Assembly (NCBI GenBank): GCA_963556195.1
Contig: OY744522.1
Span: forward strand, 35,176,483-35,240,482
Length of the DNA: 64,000 nt
Direction of reading: 5' to 3'
Source of the DNA: Sepiola atlantica
Lineage: Eukaryota > Mollusca > Cephalopoda > Sepiida > Sepiolidae
The position numbers and the translations under genes were made by a program. The notes beneath the pieces were generated by a model, which was given only the letters and a program-made list of their open reading frames with translations, did no database searches and was not told the DNA's origin. How positions within the stretch are numbered: the stretch's first letter is position 1; every line of letters begins with the position of its first letter. Positions 10,806-21,340 of this stretch are shown here, in pieces.

Positions 10806-12638
10806 GGTGCTTGTTTACTGTAGGGCGAAAAAAAATTTAATCTTTAATTTTAGGAGAGTCAAATAAGGAGGAGATAACTCTAGTTTTAACCACGCTTTAT
10901 CTTAAAATAGATTTTACTATTGTATATATTCTAAAATAAAGTTTTAAAAATGTATACGTAAAAGGATAATTTAGGAATAAAACAAAAAACAATCACATGG
11001 CATTCGGCACCAATGAAAAATAAAATGATTTACTAAAATAAATTAATTATCACAGAAGAAAAAGAAAAAAATAGAAAAATACGTAAATGAAAGGAAAAAA
11101 ACATGAAACAAGGGAAATAAAGTTTTTGAAATAAATGACAGTTTCAGTGTGGGCAAGACCATGTCCGCAGTATTCCACCTCAACAACTGCGAGGCCAAAC
11201 GCAAGCTTAAAGTGATGGTCAATAACACTGCCCTCCTGTTCGACGCCACCCCGACGTACCTTGGCGTGAAACTCGACCGCCCACTGACATACCGTCAACA
11301 CATCAAAAAGGTGACGGCAAAGGTGACATCATGTGCCGCACTGATTCGTCGTCTGGCCGGTACCACATGGGGAGCTGCAACCAAGACCCTGCGGATATCC
11401 ACCCAAGCACTGGTTTTCTCAGCGGCCGAGTATTGCGCCCTGGTTTGGTGCCGAAGTACCCACACCAAGAAAGTGGACGCAGCTCTAAACACCGCCATGC
11501 GCACAGTCTCTGGGACACTTCGCGCCACGCCGGTGAACCAACTACCAATCCTCTCCGGTATTGCCCCACCCGCTATCCGATGAGAAGCGACTGTCCTGGC
11601 ACTGTCACGCAAGGCCAAGATCGACAAGAGAATCTGCTCCACGACACCATGAGCAAACCCTCTCCACCAGTATGCCTCAAATCACGCCACGCACTCTCCC
11701 AGCACGCGCATCAGCTTCTGGAAACTGTCCCAGACACCACCTCAAAGCAGATGTGAACCAAGAACTGCTGGAGGGAAGATTGGCAGCACTGACCCAGACA
11801 ACATACCAGGGGCTGAGCTGCCACGAAGGCAATGGGCCAATCTGAACCGCCTGAGAACTGGTGTGGGCCGTTTTTCTGTCACAATGAGAGACTGGGGCCT
11901 GAGAGAGGGTGCTGCCTGTGAATGTGGCCACCCAGAACAGACAGTTACGCACGTCATAGAGGAATGCCCGCTGTTCAAACCACCCAATGGCGAGCAGGGC
12001 ATAGCGGACCTTGATGACAAGATGAGAACCTGGCTTTGCAGCTTTCAGGGAGCTGGCACAAGAAAAAAGAAGAAACTGGGTAAAATTCAGCAATTTGTTT
12101 GAAAATAGTTCCCAGTGTCCTTTCGGAATTTTTGTTTCCACATGAATTTAGCTAGGTATGATTTCACCATTTGCGTGTGGATGCCATATTCAATTTTGTT
12201 TCTTTTCTTCGCCTCATTCTACATTCGTTCTACGTGGTTGGTTGTGGCACCTGTTAGTGGATCAACAAAATTGTATTTGTGATTCACACGCAAATGATGG
12301 AATCCTTCGACACCTAGCCGATCATAGCTCGCCAACAATCAGACACAATCGTCATACCTGGTCTCACATTTTTTTTATTAAAGGAATTAACGTTGCTGCA
12401 TCTCTCGCCGACACGGTTACCAAAACACGCACCTGAAATTAATTTGTGCGCTTGCAAGAAGTCTATTAGTTTGGCATTATCTCTGGTTAAATATAAAATA
12501 TCTTGCAAGTTTAGAGTATTAAAATCCATTTTAAGATAAAGCATGGTTGAAACTTGAAACTAGAGTTATCTCCCCCTTATTTAACTCTCCAAAAATTAAA
12601 GATAAACTTTTTTTTCGGCCCTACAGTAAACAAGCACC
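10806..12638 (-). mobile_element. Merlin (IS1016/ISXO2-type) DNA transposon derivative, split by a LINE
   Basis: The inverted termini GGTGCTTGTTTACTGTAGGG lie at 10806-10825 and 12619-12638. The flanks AAAGAACT and AAACAACT form an 8-bp duplication with one mismatch. On the minus strand the right half encodes a Merlin-like N-terminus (MDFNTLNLQDILYLTRDNAK, then LIDFLQAHKLISGACFGNR). It continues directly into KNVRPGMTIVSDCWRA, the segment with the second catalytic Asp. The middle of the transposase, which should carry the first Asp, is missing. The sister copy at 57832-58665 has the same internal deletion, so both come from one deleted progenitor moved by an enzyme made elsewhere. The plus-strand LINE insert lies at about 11146-12078. 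Confidence 0.8.
11146..12090 (+). mobile_element. 5'-truncated LINE (jockey/I-like), RT C-terminal half and tail
   Basis: From 11149 an open frame of 144 codons reads KTMSAVFHLNNCEAKRKLKV, then TPTYLGVKLDRPLTYRQHI and a helical region with AEYCALVWCRSTHTKKVDAAL. This is the thumb and C-terminal part of a jockey/I-type reverse transcriptase. After a stop at 11581 and frame changes, a second stretch (about 11785-12090) gives RRQWANLNRLRTGVGRF and CECGHPEQTVTHVIEECPLF, the usual Cys/His-containing LINE tail. High GC relative to the surroundings supports foreign origin. It inserted into the DEFYP codons of the Merlin transposase (read on the minus strand). The catalytic FADD box is missing owing to 5' truncation, so it is dead on arrival. 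Confidence 0.85.
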
Positions 12639-12974
12639 AAACAACTTATAAGTACGATAAAAGATAAAAACATAACATTTTATTAAACTAAAGTAAAAAA
12701 AATAAAATTTTGAGTCATGTCATTTTCCAGAAAACCAAAAAAAAAAATGAGTTATCTCCCTTAACGACTGATAGATAAAATATGGCGATCGAGAGATAAA
12801 ATCATGTTTTTTTTTTTTAAATTTAATAAATACTCGATGAATTTGCGTAATTTTTAGTCTAGTCTTCTTTTCAGCTACCACATAAGTACATAAAGTTTAT
12901 ACATTTCTTTAGCTATTTTTTTTTAAAGAGATGCCTAACATGTCAGAGCGAAACTAAAGAAGCACTGAATGTTT

Positions 12975-13560
12975 TTATTCCTTTTTTGGAAAACAGGCAT
13001 AGACGTAAGATTTCAAAGTATGTGAAGTGGTATGAATGTTTTTTTTGTTGTTATGTACAAAATTTTGTCCGAAATGTGATGCAAAATAGTTCGGCTGGAT
13101 CTAAATTTATGTTTTGTTAGTATTATTTTGCTGATTAAACGATATAAATTGTACAAGTTGTTTAATCGTGTCAGCGTTTATAATGAGTGCTGATTCAAGA
13201 AGTCTTTGGCGAGATTTATTTGAAATGAATTTAACGAGTCTATGATCATGGTGTATAATATATGAGAGAATAGTGCACTTAAGGAATTGTTATTATTATT
13301 TTTTTTTAATGTCTCTTATTTTCATCAAGTCTTTTCTTACATATTTTGAATTTTAACGTTTATGCTTTCTTTCCAAAAAAAAAAGAAAAGAATAAAAACA
13401 TTCTTTCCAGACGTTTTTCTTCAAATCAATCATCTTAAGAAAATGTTTAAACAATAAAAACGAAACGTTGAAGTAAAGTAAATCTGTATGACTCAGAATG
13501 GTACAACTTTGTGGACCGGTTTGATTCTGTTGTCGGTATTCTCGCAGGAGGGACCACGTA
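12975..13560. other. AT-rich spacer
   Basis: It contains ACAATAAAAACGAAACGTTGAAG at about 13453, similar to the arm of the foldback at 20.8-21.3 kb, as a diverged solitary piece. Otherwise nothing was recognised. Confidence 0.35.
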
Positions 13561-13574
13561 ATGGTTGCCAACAT

Positions 13575-13690
13575 CGCTTAAGTTAAGGTGGTATTTTGGA
13601 ATCGACTGGATTCGAACTTGGCACACCCAGGTCGTCAGTCTGTGTCATTATCTACTTAACCACCGTCACCTCCGCGAAACGTCGGTGAAC
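13575..13690 (-). mobile_element. tRNA-derived SINE (head)
   Basis: On the minus strand GGTGGTTAAGTAGATAATGA (box A-like, complement of about 13645-13664) is followed 40 nt later by AAGTTCGAATCCA (box B, complement of 13607-13619). This spacing and the near-perfect box B GTTCGAATCC fit a tRNA-derived RNA polymerase III promoter. The arms do not fold into a clean cloverleaf, so it is a SINE head and not a working tRNA gene. Confidence 0.7.
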
Positions 13691-15035
13691 AATTTTTTGA
13701 TTTCTTCTTTTCATTCTTCATTACGTTGGATTATTAATTCCAAAACGATCATATATATAATATATATATATATATATTAGTGGTATATCAAAGAGTTATA
13801 CTAAGGTTGAAGTAATTAGGGCAGTCTTCGATATCACAATTTAAAAAATCTTTTGTTTTACATAATTTCAGCAAATGTGAGTGATGAGACGAAAAGGCTG
13901 TGAATATAAAAATAACAAAATGAGTATATTAAGACTAGTCGTCTTAATATACAAATAGAAATTCCTCATCTCAAAAATCCCAACTGTAGGAAAGAACGAG
14001 ATCAAGAAGATCCATTGAGCTTTGATCATGAGATCAGGGGGAAGTGTAGTAGAGAAAGGGGCGAACATGATCCATTGAAGCTGACATTTGCATGAGAATT
14101 GTGATACTTTTTTTTAGTTTGATTTTTCACTTGATTTCGACTAAAATTTGTGGATTTCAAAACTCTACCCAGTTTGCTTCCATCGCGTTTTTAAATCTTT
14201 TTTTTTTTCTCACCTTTTAACTGTTTGAATAATCACAATTGTCTGCAAGTAATCGGACTGGGCAGCTGATTTCTTTTACTATTGTAAATATTGGATGGAA
14301 AAAAAGGCCAAAAGTTAGTTAAAAACAAGTCAGAGGTCTTAAATCAGCAAAAATGGTGGTCCCTAGTCGATTTATCAAAACATGCATAAAATTGGTACGA
14401 TTGGCTTGTGTTGCATTGAAGATACCCCTCCACTCCTTCCATAATTATTAGAAAAAGAAAAGAAATATAACCAACATTAATAAATTTTGTGAAGTGAAAT
14501 GTTTCTTCTTTTCGATTAAATGAAACAAAAACAAATGAACAGTTTTCTTGTTTTGCATTGAATAGGAAAAACAAGAGCACAACACGAATAAAAATGAACC
14601 GAGTTAGAAAAGTTGATTAAAAATGTGAAATTAATTAAACTCGATACTTAGTAATAGTAGCATTTATTTTCATTCATTAAAGATAGTAATAGTAGTATTT
14701 ATTTTCATGGAGAAAATTAATTAAATTCATTAAAGCAACCAACCAAATAGTAAGCATTTGTCTGAATTCTTTTGACAAAAAACAGTAAAAAAATTTTTTT
14801 TTTTTTTAAGTTAAAATATTTCACAATTGTTTTTATTATTTCTACGACAACAAGCAGGAAATTTAGATTTAGGCTAACATTATGTATTTACACCCGCATT
14901 TTTACAATGTTTCACGACAAAGTAATGGGCGGAGATAAATGGCCATACATACAAGTATACTGTTGCCAGACTTCATTGAACTAAAAGAATGGCCCTCAAA
15001 ATGACCCCATCTTATCGTTTGGAGTTTACCGCTAC
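13691..15035. other. Unannotated AT-rich spacer
   Basis: A (TA)n tract lies at 13750-13777. A short inverted pair (GAGTATATTAAGACTAG/CTAGTCTTAATATAC-like) lies near 13920-13952. AGTAATAGTAGTATTTATTTTCAT is duplicated near 14650 and 14688. No genes were recognised. Confidence 0.35.
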
Positions 15036-15039
15036 ATTA

Positions 15040-15275
15040 ACTTCACCGTAGATGCCGGAAAGCTTTCTACTCTAATAGTTTCTTCCCTCGAACTATTAGA
15101 CTTTGGAATTTCCTCCGTTTCCTGCTTCCCTGACTACCAACATGCAGAAATTTAAATGTAATACGAACAGACATCTCACTGCTCAACTCCCTACATAGAG
15201 TGTCTCTGAAGGCATGGTCTCTAATAGTAACCCCTTAGATTCCAGTGTTTGGGGCAAATAAGAGTAAAGAAACAA
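15040..15275 (+). mobile_element. LINE 3' end, diverged copy
   Basis: CCGGAAAGCTTTCTACTCTAATAG and the following text encode the same CRKAFYSNSFF...LWN...MQKFK..NRHL tail as the copies at 1.4 and 28.1 kb, with substitutions and a stop. It ends with CAGTGTTTGGGGCAAATAAG and an A-rich tail, the same 3' terminus. It is older than the other two copies. Confidence 0.7.
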
Positions 15276-15384
15276 AAAACAAAAACCTTAAGTTACAGAG
15301 GAGAGAAGTCGCAGACACAGACATAAAATCCTTAAAAAAAAACAAAAAACAAATAAAACAACGTTGATGCAAGCTTGTAATATT

Positions 15385-15500
15385 ATTTACTCCTCTCCAG
15401 GAGTTAGGCACAAGGCCAGTTTTATCCTACTCCCGGGTCGGAAAGTGGGGGTTGAAAAGCCAGCGCCCGAGAGGTGAGCACTTGTAATATCCCACATGAA
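15385..15500 (-). mobile_element. 3' fragment of the U2-headed SINE
   Basis: On the plus strand TACTCCTCTCCAGGAGTTAG (15390) and CAAGGCCAGTTTTATCCTAC, then AAAGTGGGG and AAAAGCCAGCGCCCGAGAG, match the 3' half of the element at 41234-41576 in inverse. The last part also matches 20274-20330. The U2-like head is not present here. Confidence 0.7.
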
Positions 15501-16715
15501 AAGTCATCAAAAGGAGTTGGCTAGACCGTCTATGTCATTGTACTAGTCACAGAAGAGGCATATTGAACATCTCATCTGACATTTGTGTTTTTCATTTATC
15601 AACAATGGTTTTTTATTTCCAACAATTATATATACGTGTAAATTAATTGTACTAAAATTCCTGTTTCTTTTTAATAGGACAGAATGCATATAAGTAAAAC
15701 ATAAGATCGGTGAAAAAAAAACGAAAAAAAAAAAAAAAAATAAGCAGCAGCATAAATGATTGTTCGTTATGTGTGACCATTCGATCGACCCAGAAATCAA
15801 AATTGCTGGTGCGCTCTTCTAAATTTCAGGCAGACGAGCCTTCTATAATTGTTTGTCCCTCCACTCATATTTGGCTAAGCACTGCAAGACAAGAGCAAAC
15901 TGATTTACAGTTGAACGGCATGGCCTTCACTTCAGACAGATCGACTAAGCACCATTATTTCTATGCAAATTTCAACTTCAATAAATCTTATTGGCATTTT
16001 TCTCTTTTGCACAAACAAACAAACAGGATTTTGTTACTGTTCGGTATTCCGTTAGTTTTCTGATTTTATCAACATTTGTTCTTTAGTTTTTAATGAAATT
16101 TTAATTCAAGTTAGAGATGAGCATAGAACGCTCATCTCTAACTTGATGTAAAACTGACTGAGCCAGATTTTTTTTTTTTTTTAAAACTCTAAAATTGTTT
16201 AATTTTATCTTCATTAGTTTTTGCTCAAACTTCAAATTAATGGTTATTTATGTCAAAATAGGACGCCCCCACAATTGTCATTTTAAAAATAAATAAATAC
16301 TTAAATGTACACTCATTAGTTTTTTTTTTACCTAAAACTTGTGATTAATGGTTACTTCAAATAGTAGTGATCACAGGGGAAGACAACTCATACTTTACTC
16401 GTCCCCCCCCCGTCTCTTTTTTAAATTGCAACTTCTTATACTAATCAATTATGGCTGTTGCAAAATTACTTTATTGCAATAAAAATGAATTTTAATATGA
16501 CAGGAATATGAGTAAAAATAGTTAATGCTTTATCTAATAATACTATTCAAGATTTATTTGAGTTTAAAATGAGTCTCGCTTAATTAATTCTCTCATAAAA
16601 AAGACTCTGAAAACATCAAGCTTTATGTTTTCAGGGAGAGAATTAATTGGAACAAAGGGAGGTAAATACAGTCGGAGTCAAATAGCAGATTCTTGAAAAT
16701 TCAGTGAAAAGTGAT

Positions 16716-16754
<39 letters not shown>

Positions 16755-16880
16755 GTATTTTTTATGTAATTTTTTTTGTGTGTAGGTGATTGCTACTTTG
16801 CTTTATTAATTAGTTGTTCATTTATTAAGTGATAGATATTAATACAGAAGATTGCATTAATAGTCGCTCTTAACTTTATA
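15501..16880. other. AT-rich spacer with a perfect 16-bp hairpin
   Basis: AAGTTAGAGATGAGC and GCTCATCTCTAACTT form a perfect stem around a 7-nt loop at 16109-16143. A (TA)n tract lies at 16720-16752. Another inverted pair (GAATTAATTCTCTC.. against GAGAGAATTAATT) lies near 16580-16645. No coding region was recognised. Confidence 0.45.
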
Positions 16881-16892
16881 GGACGCATTTTT

Positions 16893-17046
16893 CGTTAATA
16901 TATATATATTTTTTTTTATTAATTCTATACGTACATAAAAGTAATCCATGGTCATGCTGATGACAGCCGTGAGCCAGAAATACGTGTTCATGGATTACTT
17001 TAATGTACATATTAAATTAATAGAAATATATATATATATATATATA
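16893..17046. mobile_element. Hairpin element with one hammerhead motif, bounded by (TA)n
   Basis: Arms of about 50 bp (TATATATTTTTTTTTATTAA to TAATCCATG on the left; CATGGATTA to TTAATAGAAATATATA on the right) enclose a hammerhead-like core. (TA)n is on both sides, and a GA-rich tract follows (17056-17096). Confidence 0.7.
16938..17001 (+). ncRNA. Hammerhead ribozyme motif with damaged stem II
   Basis: Stem I is AAAGTAATC/GATTACTTT (16938-16946 with 16993-17001), a 6-nt bulge CATGGT, then CATG/CATG (16953-16956 with 16989-16992). The core CTGATGA is at 16957-16963 and GAAA at 16977-16980. The predicted cleavage triplet is GUU (16986-16988). Stem II (CAGCCGTGAGCCA) retains only two clean pairs, so this copy is probably impaired. 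The layout of a bulged stem I and a very short stem III is that of the other two copies. Confidence 0.65.
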
Positions 17047-17063
17047 TAAAAAAAAGAAGAGAA

Positions 17064-17094
<31 letters not shown>

Positions 17095-17271
17095 GATTTG
17101 AAAAAAGAAAAAAAAAAAAGAACAGAAAGGTAAACAGTTTGTATTTAATCCAAAATGCTCAATACTCTAAAGAGTATCGTTTTCATCGACATGTTTTTTA
17201 GGTCTCAAACCAAGGGTCACATCAAAATCAAATGGCTCTGACAATCTAAACATGAAAGATAATTCTATTAT

Positions 17272-17412
17272 GTGTGTGTGTGTGTGTAGAAAAAGTGGGG
17301 AAAGTAAGCTGTAAAGATGACTAGAATTTTTTTTATGTGAAAAAGGCTTTATTCAGTCCATATGAGGGTCCGGTACATTACATATTTTCTTTAGAAAAAT
17401 GCAAAATCCAAG

Positions 17413-17448
<36 letters not shown>

Positions 17449-17460
17449 AAAAAAAGAAAG
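17272..17460. repeat. (GT)n and poly-A tracts
   Basis: A (GT)n tract lies at about 17272-17288 and an A-rich run at about 17417-17460. The poly-A run sits immediately before the MITE. Confidence 0.85.
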
Positions 17461-17461
17461 G

Positions 17462-17932
17462 TTTTCAGGTTTTTATTCAGATTGATGCACAAGTGAAATA
17501 TGGCAGCTCAAAATAAAATAACAGGAAAACTTATGGATATACTTACTTATCTGTTGAAAGTATTTGTCTACACTAAAAATTATGGAAAATTATCAAGTAG
17601 AATTTTAATGAAAATAAAATTAATTTACTATTTGGAGTCGATGAACTCTGAATCACAAGACCGCATGGTATCTTCATATTAGAAAAAGGGAGATAACCTA
17701 CGACGCACTGGCTTAAAGATGCATAATGGCGTCGCATCAACATATACTTGGAAATATGAGTAAAAAATTTATTTTATTTTTATCTCAAATTGTACTCGAT
17801 ATTTTCTGTAATTTTTGGTCTACACAGATACTTTTGACTGATAAGTAAGTATATTCATAAGTTCTGCTCTTATTTTATTTTTAACTGCCATATTTCAATT
17901 GTGCATTAATCTGAATAAGAATCTGTTTTCAC
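17462..17932. mobile_element. MITE, about 470 bp, with long inverted arms
   Basis: TTTTATTCAGATTGATGCAC and TGAAATATGGCAG at the left match CTGCCATATTTCAATTGTGCATTAATCTGAATAA in inverse at the right. The pairing continues inward (ACTTACTTATC, TGTCTACACTAAAAATTA against the inverse near 17815-17865). The short open frame from 17500 lies across an arm and is not a gene. No transposase is present. Confidence 0.75.
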
Positions 17933-18461
17933 ATTGGAGATTACATTAGTACTAATGAATAAGGAAAGATAATTGATAATTGAGAAAACAAAAAAATGTC
18001 TTTCCATAATTTATGAAAACATTTTTTTTCTCTCTTTGCTTTTGCATATTTAAAAAAAGATAAATATGAATAAATGAATAAATAAGAAAGTACCATCCGT
18101 TTTTCTTTAAGTCTCAAGTTAGAAATGTTTCTAAATTCTCAATTATATTTGAAGTATGCTGAAACCGCTCCGAAACATGTAATGATGGAGTGAGTGAAAG
18201 AACAGTTGTCACAATTGGAGACTACAGCCTGCAGATTGAATCAATGTGAGTTAAATCCTGATACATTGGAAAGTACTGCTGATGTGAACCCAATCGTGAA
18301 ATAAGCACGGACTTCAAAGTGGGCTATATACTATGACCATTCATGGTGAATTGAAAAGGCTTATTAAAAGGTAGGAAAATTGGTTGTTTCTTATGTGCTC
18401 TCTTATCTGTCACCAGAATTTTAATGCTAGACCTCACATTATTATTTTTTTTGGTAGAAAC

Positions 18462-18732
18462 AAAAATTGCTTACAATGTGTCTGTAAATTTGTATAAACA
18501 AAAATTGCTTACAATAATGTGTCTGTAAATTTGTACAAACAAAAATTGCTTACAATAATCTGTCTGTAAATTTGTACAAACAAAAATTGCTTACAATAAT
18601 GTGTCTGTAAATTTGTACAAACAAAAATTGCTTACAATGTGTCTGTAAATTTGTACAAACAAAAATTGCTTACAATGTGTCTGTAAATTTGTACAAACAA
18701 AAATTGCTTACAATAATTTGTCTGTAAATTAT
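18462..18732. repeat. Tandem minisatellite, 38-41 bp unit, about seven copies
   Basis: The unit contains AAACAAAAATTGCTTACAAT (with optional AAT) followed by GTGTCTGTAAATTTGTAC. Copies differ mainly by the presence of the AAT insertion, a sign of recent tandem expansion. Confidence 0.9.
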
Positions 18733-19425
18733 GCAACAGCCATCATATTCTCCGAACATCGCACAAACAGATTAGCATTGCGTTAGAAGCTTTTCCGAAT
18801 CATTTGTTTAAGTGCATTGACTTACTTTAAAAGAATATATCTAAAATGAGGAAACTAAGAAATATTATGATCATGGAATTAAAAAGCTTACTGACAGATG
18901 GAAAGAGATTATCGAGAAGAATGGGGACTACATTAACGATTAAATCAATCTGATATTTGCTTGGTTTTTTTTATTGAGACATATAGGCAGACAGGACTTT
19001 CATTACAACCGTTATATCAATGGAGGCACGAGACTTCACGAATGGCCTATGCTTGAAATCTCATTTCTTTGATCAATCATAACTCAAAAACCAATAAACC
19101 AAATAAGTTAAAACTTTGCACAAAATTTTTATTTGATAGGTTATATAAGTGTGTAGAATTTCAGCATCATTAGTCAAGGCAACCCAGAGATCCAGAAAGT
19201 TCAATCATGAAATCATGTTATCTGTTTGTACGTACGTACGTACCACCCTGTATCTCATCAACTATTTGATGGATTCAGCTGATTTTTGGCAGAGATAGAG
19301 GTTCTAGGGTCTAATTGATGGCATTTTAATTTCAGTTTACCATATACCTTAGTTTTCCAGAAAATTCCAAAAAAACCTTATGAGAAGGCATTGTATTGAG
19401 GCATAGCCTTTACAAAAGTAGTGAC
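18733..19425. other. Spacer with dispersed repeat text
   Basis: GTACGTACGTACGTACC at about 19229 precedes CACCCTGTATCTCATCAACT. Such text commonly lies near the end of non-autonomous DNA elements or Helitrons, but neither end could be proven here. Confidence 0.3.
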
Positions 19426-19866
19426 ATTCCATGAAAAATGCCAGTATACTGAAATCATACGCCCTTAATAGGGTTAAGATGAAAATTCATATACACTAAA
19501 TGTACAAAAGCAAGGAAATTCCCAAATTTTTACACTTTTATTGTCATTAAGGGTATGACTACATATCAATCAAACCATTTCATTATGACATCACTACAGT
19601 ATAAATCTCTATGCATGCGTGGATGAAGTGTGTGAGGTGCGCTGAAGAAAAATTCCTACCAGTAAAATACATAGCCCTGTTGTGCTCGCATACCCTTAAT
19701 GACAATAAAAGGGTTTGGTTGCTATGTAGTCATACACTTTATTAATAACAATAAAAGTGTAAACATTTGGGAATTTCCTTGCTTTTGTACATTTAGTGTA
19801 TATGAATTTTCATCTTAATCCTATTAAGGGCATATGATTTCAGTATACTGGCATTTTTCATGGAAT
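19426..19866. mobile_element. Foldback element, about 440 bp
   Basis: The left arm (19426-19565) and right arm (19723-19866) are inverted copies over about 140 bp, beginning ATTCCATGAAAAATGCCAGT and ending with its complement. A further inverted snippet TACCCTTAATGACAATAAAA lies in the loop at 19691. The arms are well conserved, with small indels such as TTTATTAATAACAATAAAAG against TTTTATTGTCATTAA. Confidence 0.85.
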
Positions 19867-20269
19867 ATATAATAAGGAGTAAATAAATTTGGCTTATCTG
19901 AACACCTTATTGCAGTTCCATGATAAATGCGATCGTCAGAAGAGTATTAATAAAATCTGTAACATACATGTATACAAACTCATACTTTTGAATTTGTATT
20001 CAAATGCACAAAATATAAGCTAAATTTATTGTTATAAACTTTGAAATGAAAGGATATCAATTTTGAGAAGCTGATTTTCATGTTATGTGTGTGTGTGTGT
20101 GTGTTTCACAGAACAGATGGAGTCATTTAGCGACCTAATTACTATTTTAGTTGGAGGTCCAAATTTAAAAAAACAACTGCATTTCTCGCACCTTTGATTC
20201 CACAGACATTTGGTTGATTTAACTTGTATTTTATAAAACAATGAAACGGTTTTTATTACAGTTGTTATT
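19867..20269. other. Unannotated AT-rich spacer
   Basis: A (GT)n tract lies at about 20086-20104. No gene was recognised. Confidence 0.35.
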
Positions 20270-20522
20270 TATCTACCCCCAACGCCAGGAAAGTGGGATT
20301 TGATAAGCCAACGCCCGAGAAGGTGAGCACTGACTGTTTAAAAATTGCCTGGGCAGCCCCATCTGCATTTCCCGGTAGGGGTGCCTCAGGCAGTAAGCAA
20401 TAAACTTACTCCTCTCCAAAGAGGGGAGGCAAAGCCTGGGAGGGTGGACCTCCTAGAACTGCACAGGACCAGTCTCGTGCAGTATCTATCGGAACAGATA
20501 CTACACTTTGATCTTGGCCAAT
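20270..20522 (-). mobile_element. SINE with U2 snRNA-derived head (copy 2)
   Basis: Read on the minus strand, GGCCAAGATCAAAGTGTAGT then ATCTGTTCCGATAGATACTG equals the 5' region of U2 snRNA up to about nucleotide 45. After that come CTGTGCAGTTCTAGGAGGTCC, the GGGAGG/CCTCCC hairpins and a tail with CTTTCCTGGCG. It matches the copy at 41234-41576 over most of its length but is diverged. The reading frame across it is fortuitous. Confidence 0.8.
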
Positions 20523-20847
20523 TACAGTTAATTAGCCGTAAACTGTAATATCGCATGGAACCAGTCTCATGCGAAAATTGTAAGTAGCATGAAATTGTTA
20601 TTGTGAGATGCAAAAGTACACATAATATAATTTAAAGGGTTTATCTTAACATGTTCAGAAAAGCCCTTATTAGTGTTTATTATTGTTATAAAGCTCTATT
20701 TAGAAAGGATATTGAGCTTTTTGTATGTGCGAGGACTGCTGTTTTGATTCGAATCTGTTCTGACTTTGAGAAGTTGATTTTTCATGTTATATTATATATA
20801 TGATAAAAAATATTTCAACGTAATGGAAAATTCAAAAATGAAAACCA

Positions 20848-21340
20848 AAATTATTTATGCATTCATCAACGTTTCGTCTTTATTTCAAGACTGATTCGGG
20901 ATGATTGATTTGAAGAAATAACACACAAGTACAAATATTTGAAAAAGTTTGGTCAGTTTGTGACATGAAAAGAATGTTTTCGTTCTTTTTTTGAACGAAA
21001 CATAGTTTGTGACATGAAAAAAATGTTTTCGTTCTTTTTTTGAACGAAACATAGCCGTTAGAATTTAAATCGAGGCTAGCTATTTTAATGTCATAGAATT
21101 CAGAAAATGTGGTGCGACTAACGACTTTGTTTGAAAAAAAACAAAAAACAAAAAAACAAACTCATTCTATTTCATAAACGTAATACACATATTAAGTTCT
21201 AACGGCTGTTTCGTTCCCAAAAAGAACAAACTGACCAGACATTTAAAAATATTTGTATCTATGCGTTATTTCTTCGAATCAATCATCCTGAGGAAGTCTT
21301 GAAATAAAGACGAAACGTTGATGAATACATAAATAATTTT
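20848..21340. mobile_element. Foldback element with nested hairpins and a hammerhead-like core
   Basis: The outer arms AATTATTTATGCATTCATCAACGTTTCGTC and their inverse (ending near 21340) pair over about 120 bp. Inside, a 49-bp segment containing GTTTTCGTTCTTTTTTTGAACGAAAC is duplicated in tandem (about 20960-21055). The right arm has CTGAGGA at 21288-21294 and GAAA at 21312-21315 with a GTCTT/AAGAC stem between, resembling a hammerhead core, but stem III is not convincing. Confidence 0.75.

Larger units (their letters stand above)
10537..12966. mobile_element. Outer Merlin-like MITE, interrupted by nested insertions
   Basis: The ends read GGTGCTTCTTTAGTTTCGCT at the left and its near-inverse at the right (12947-12966). 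Arms of about 250 bp pair throughout, including AAGAGATGTCTAATATGT-type text and ACGATTTTATCTATTG against its inverse near 12780-12810. An exact 8-bp direct repeat GAATGTTT flanks the unit (10529-10536 and 12967-12974). The 8-bp target-site duplication and the GGTGCTT start match those of the Merlin element inserted in it. Without the inserts the element would be about 600 bp and non-coding. Confidence 0.8.

Noticed and set aside
11295..11845. Several long frames in other registers
   Set aside because: They overlap the LINE RT frame in GC-rich sequence and show no domain of their own.
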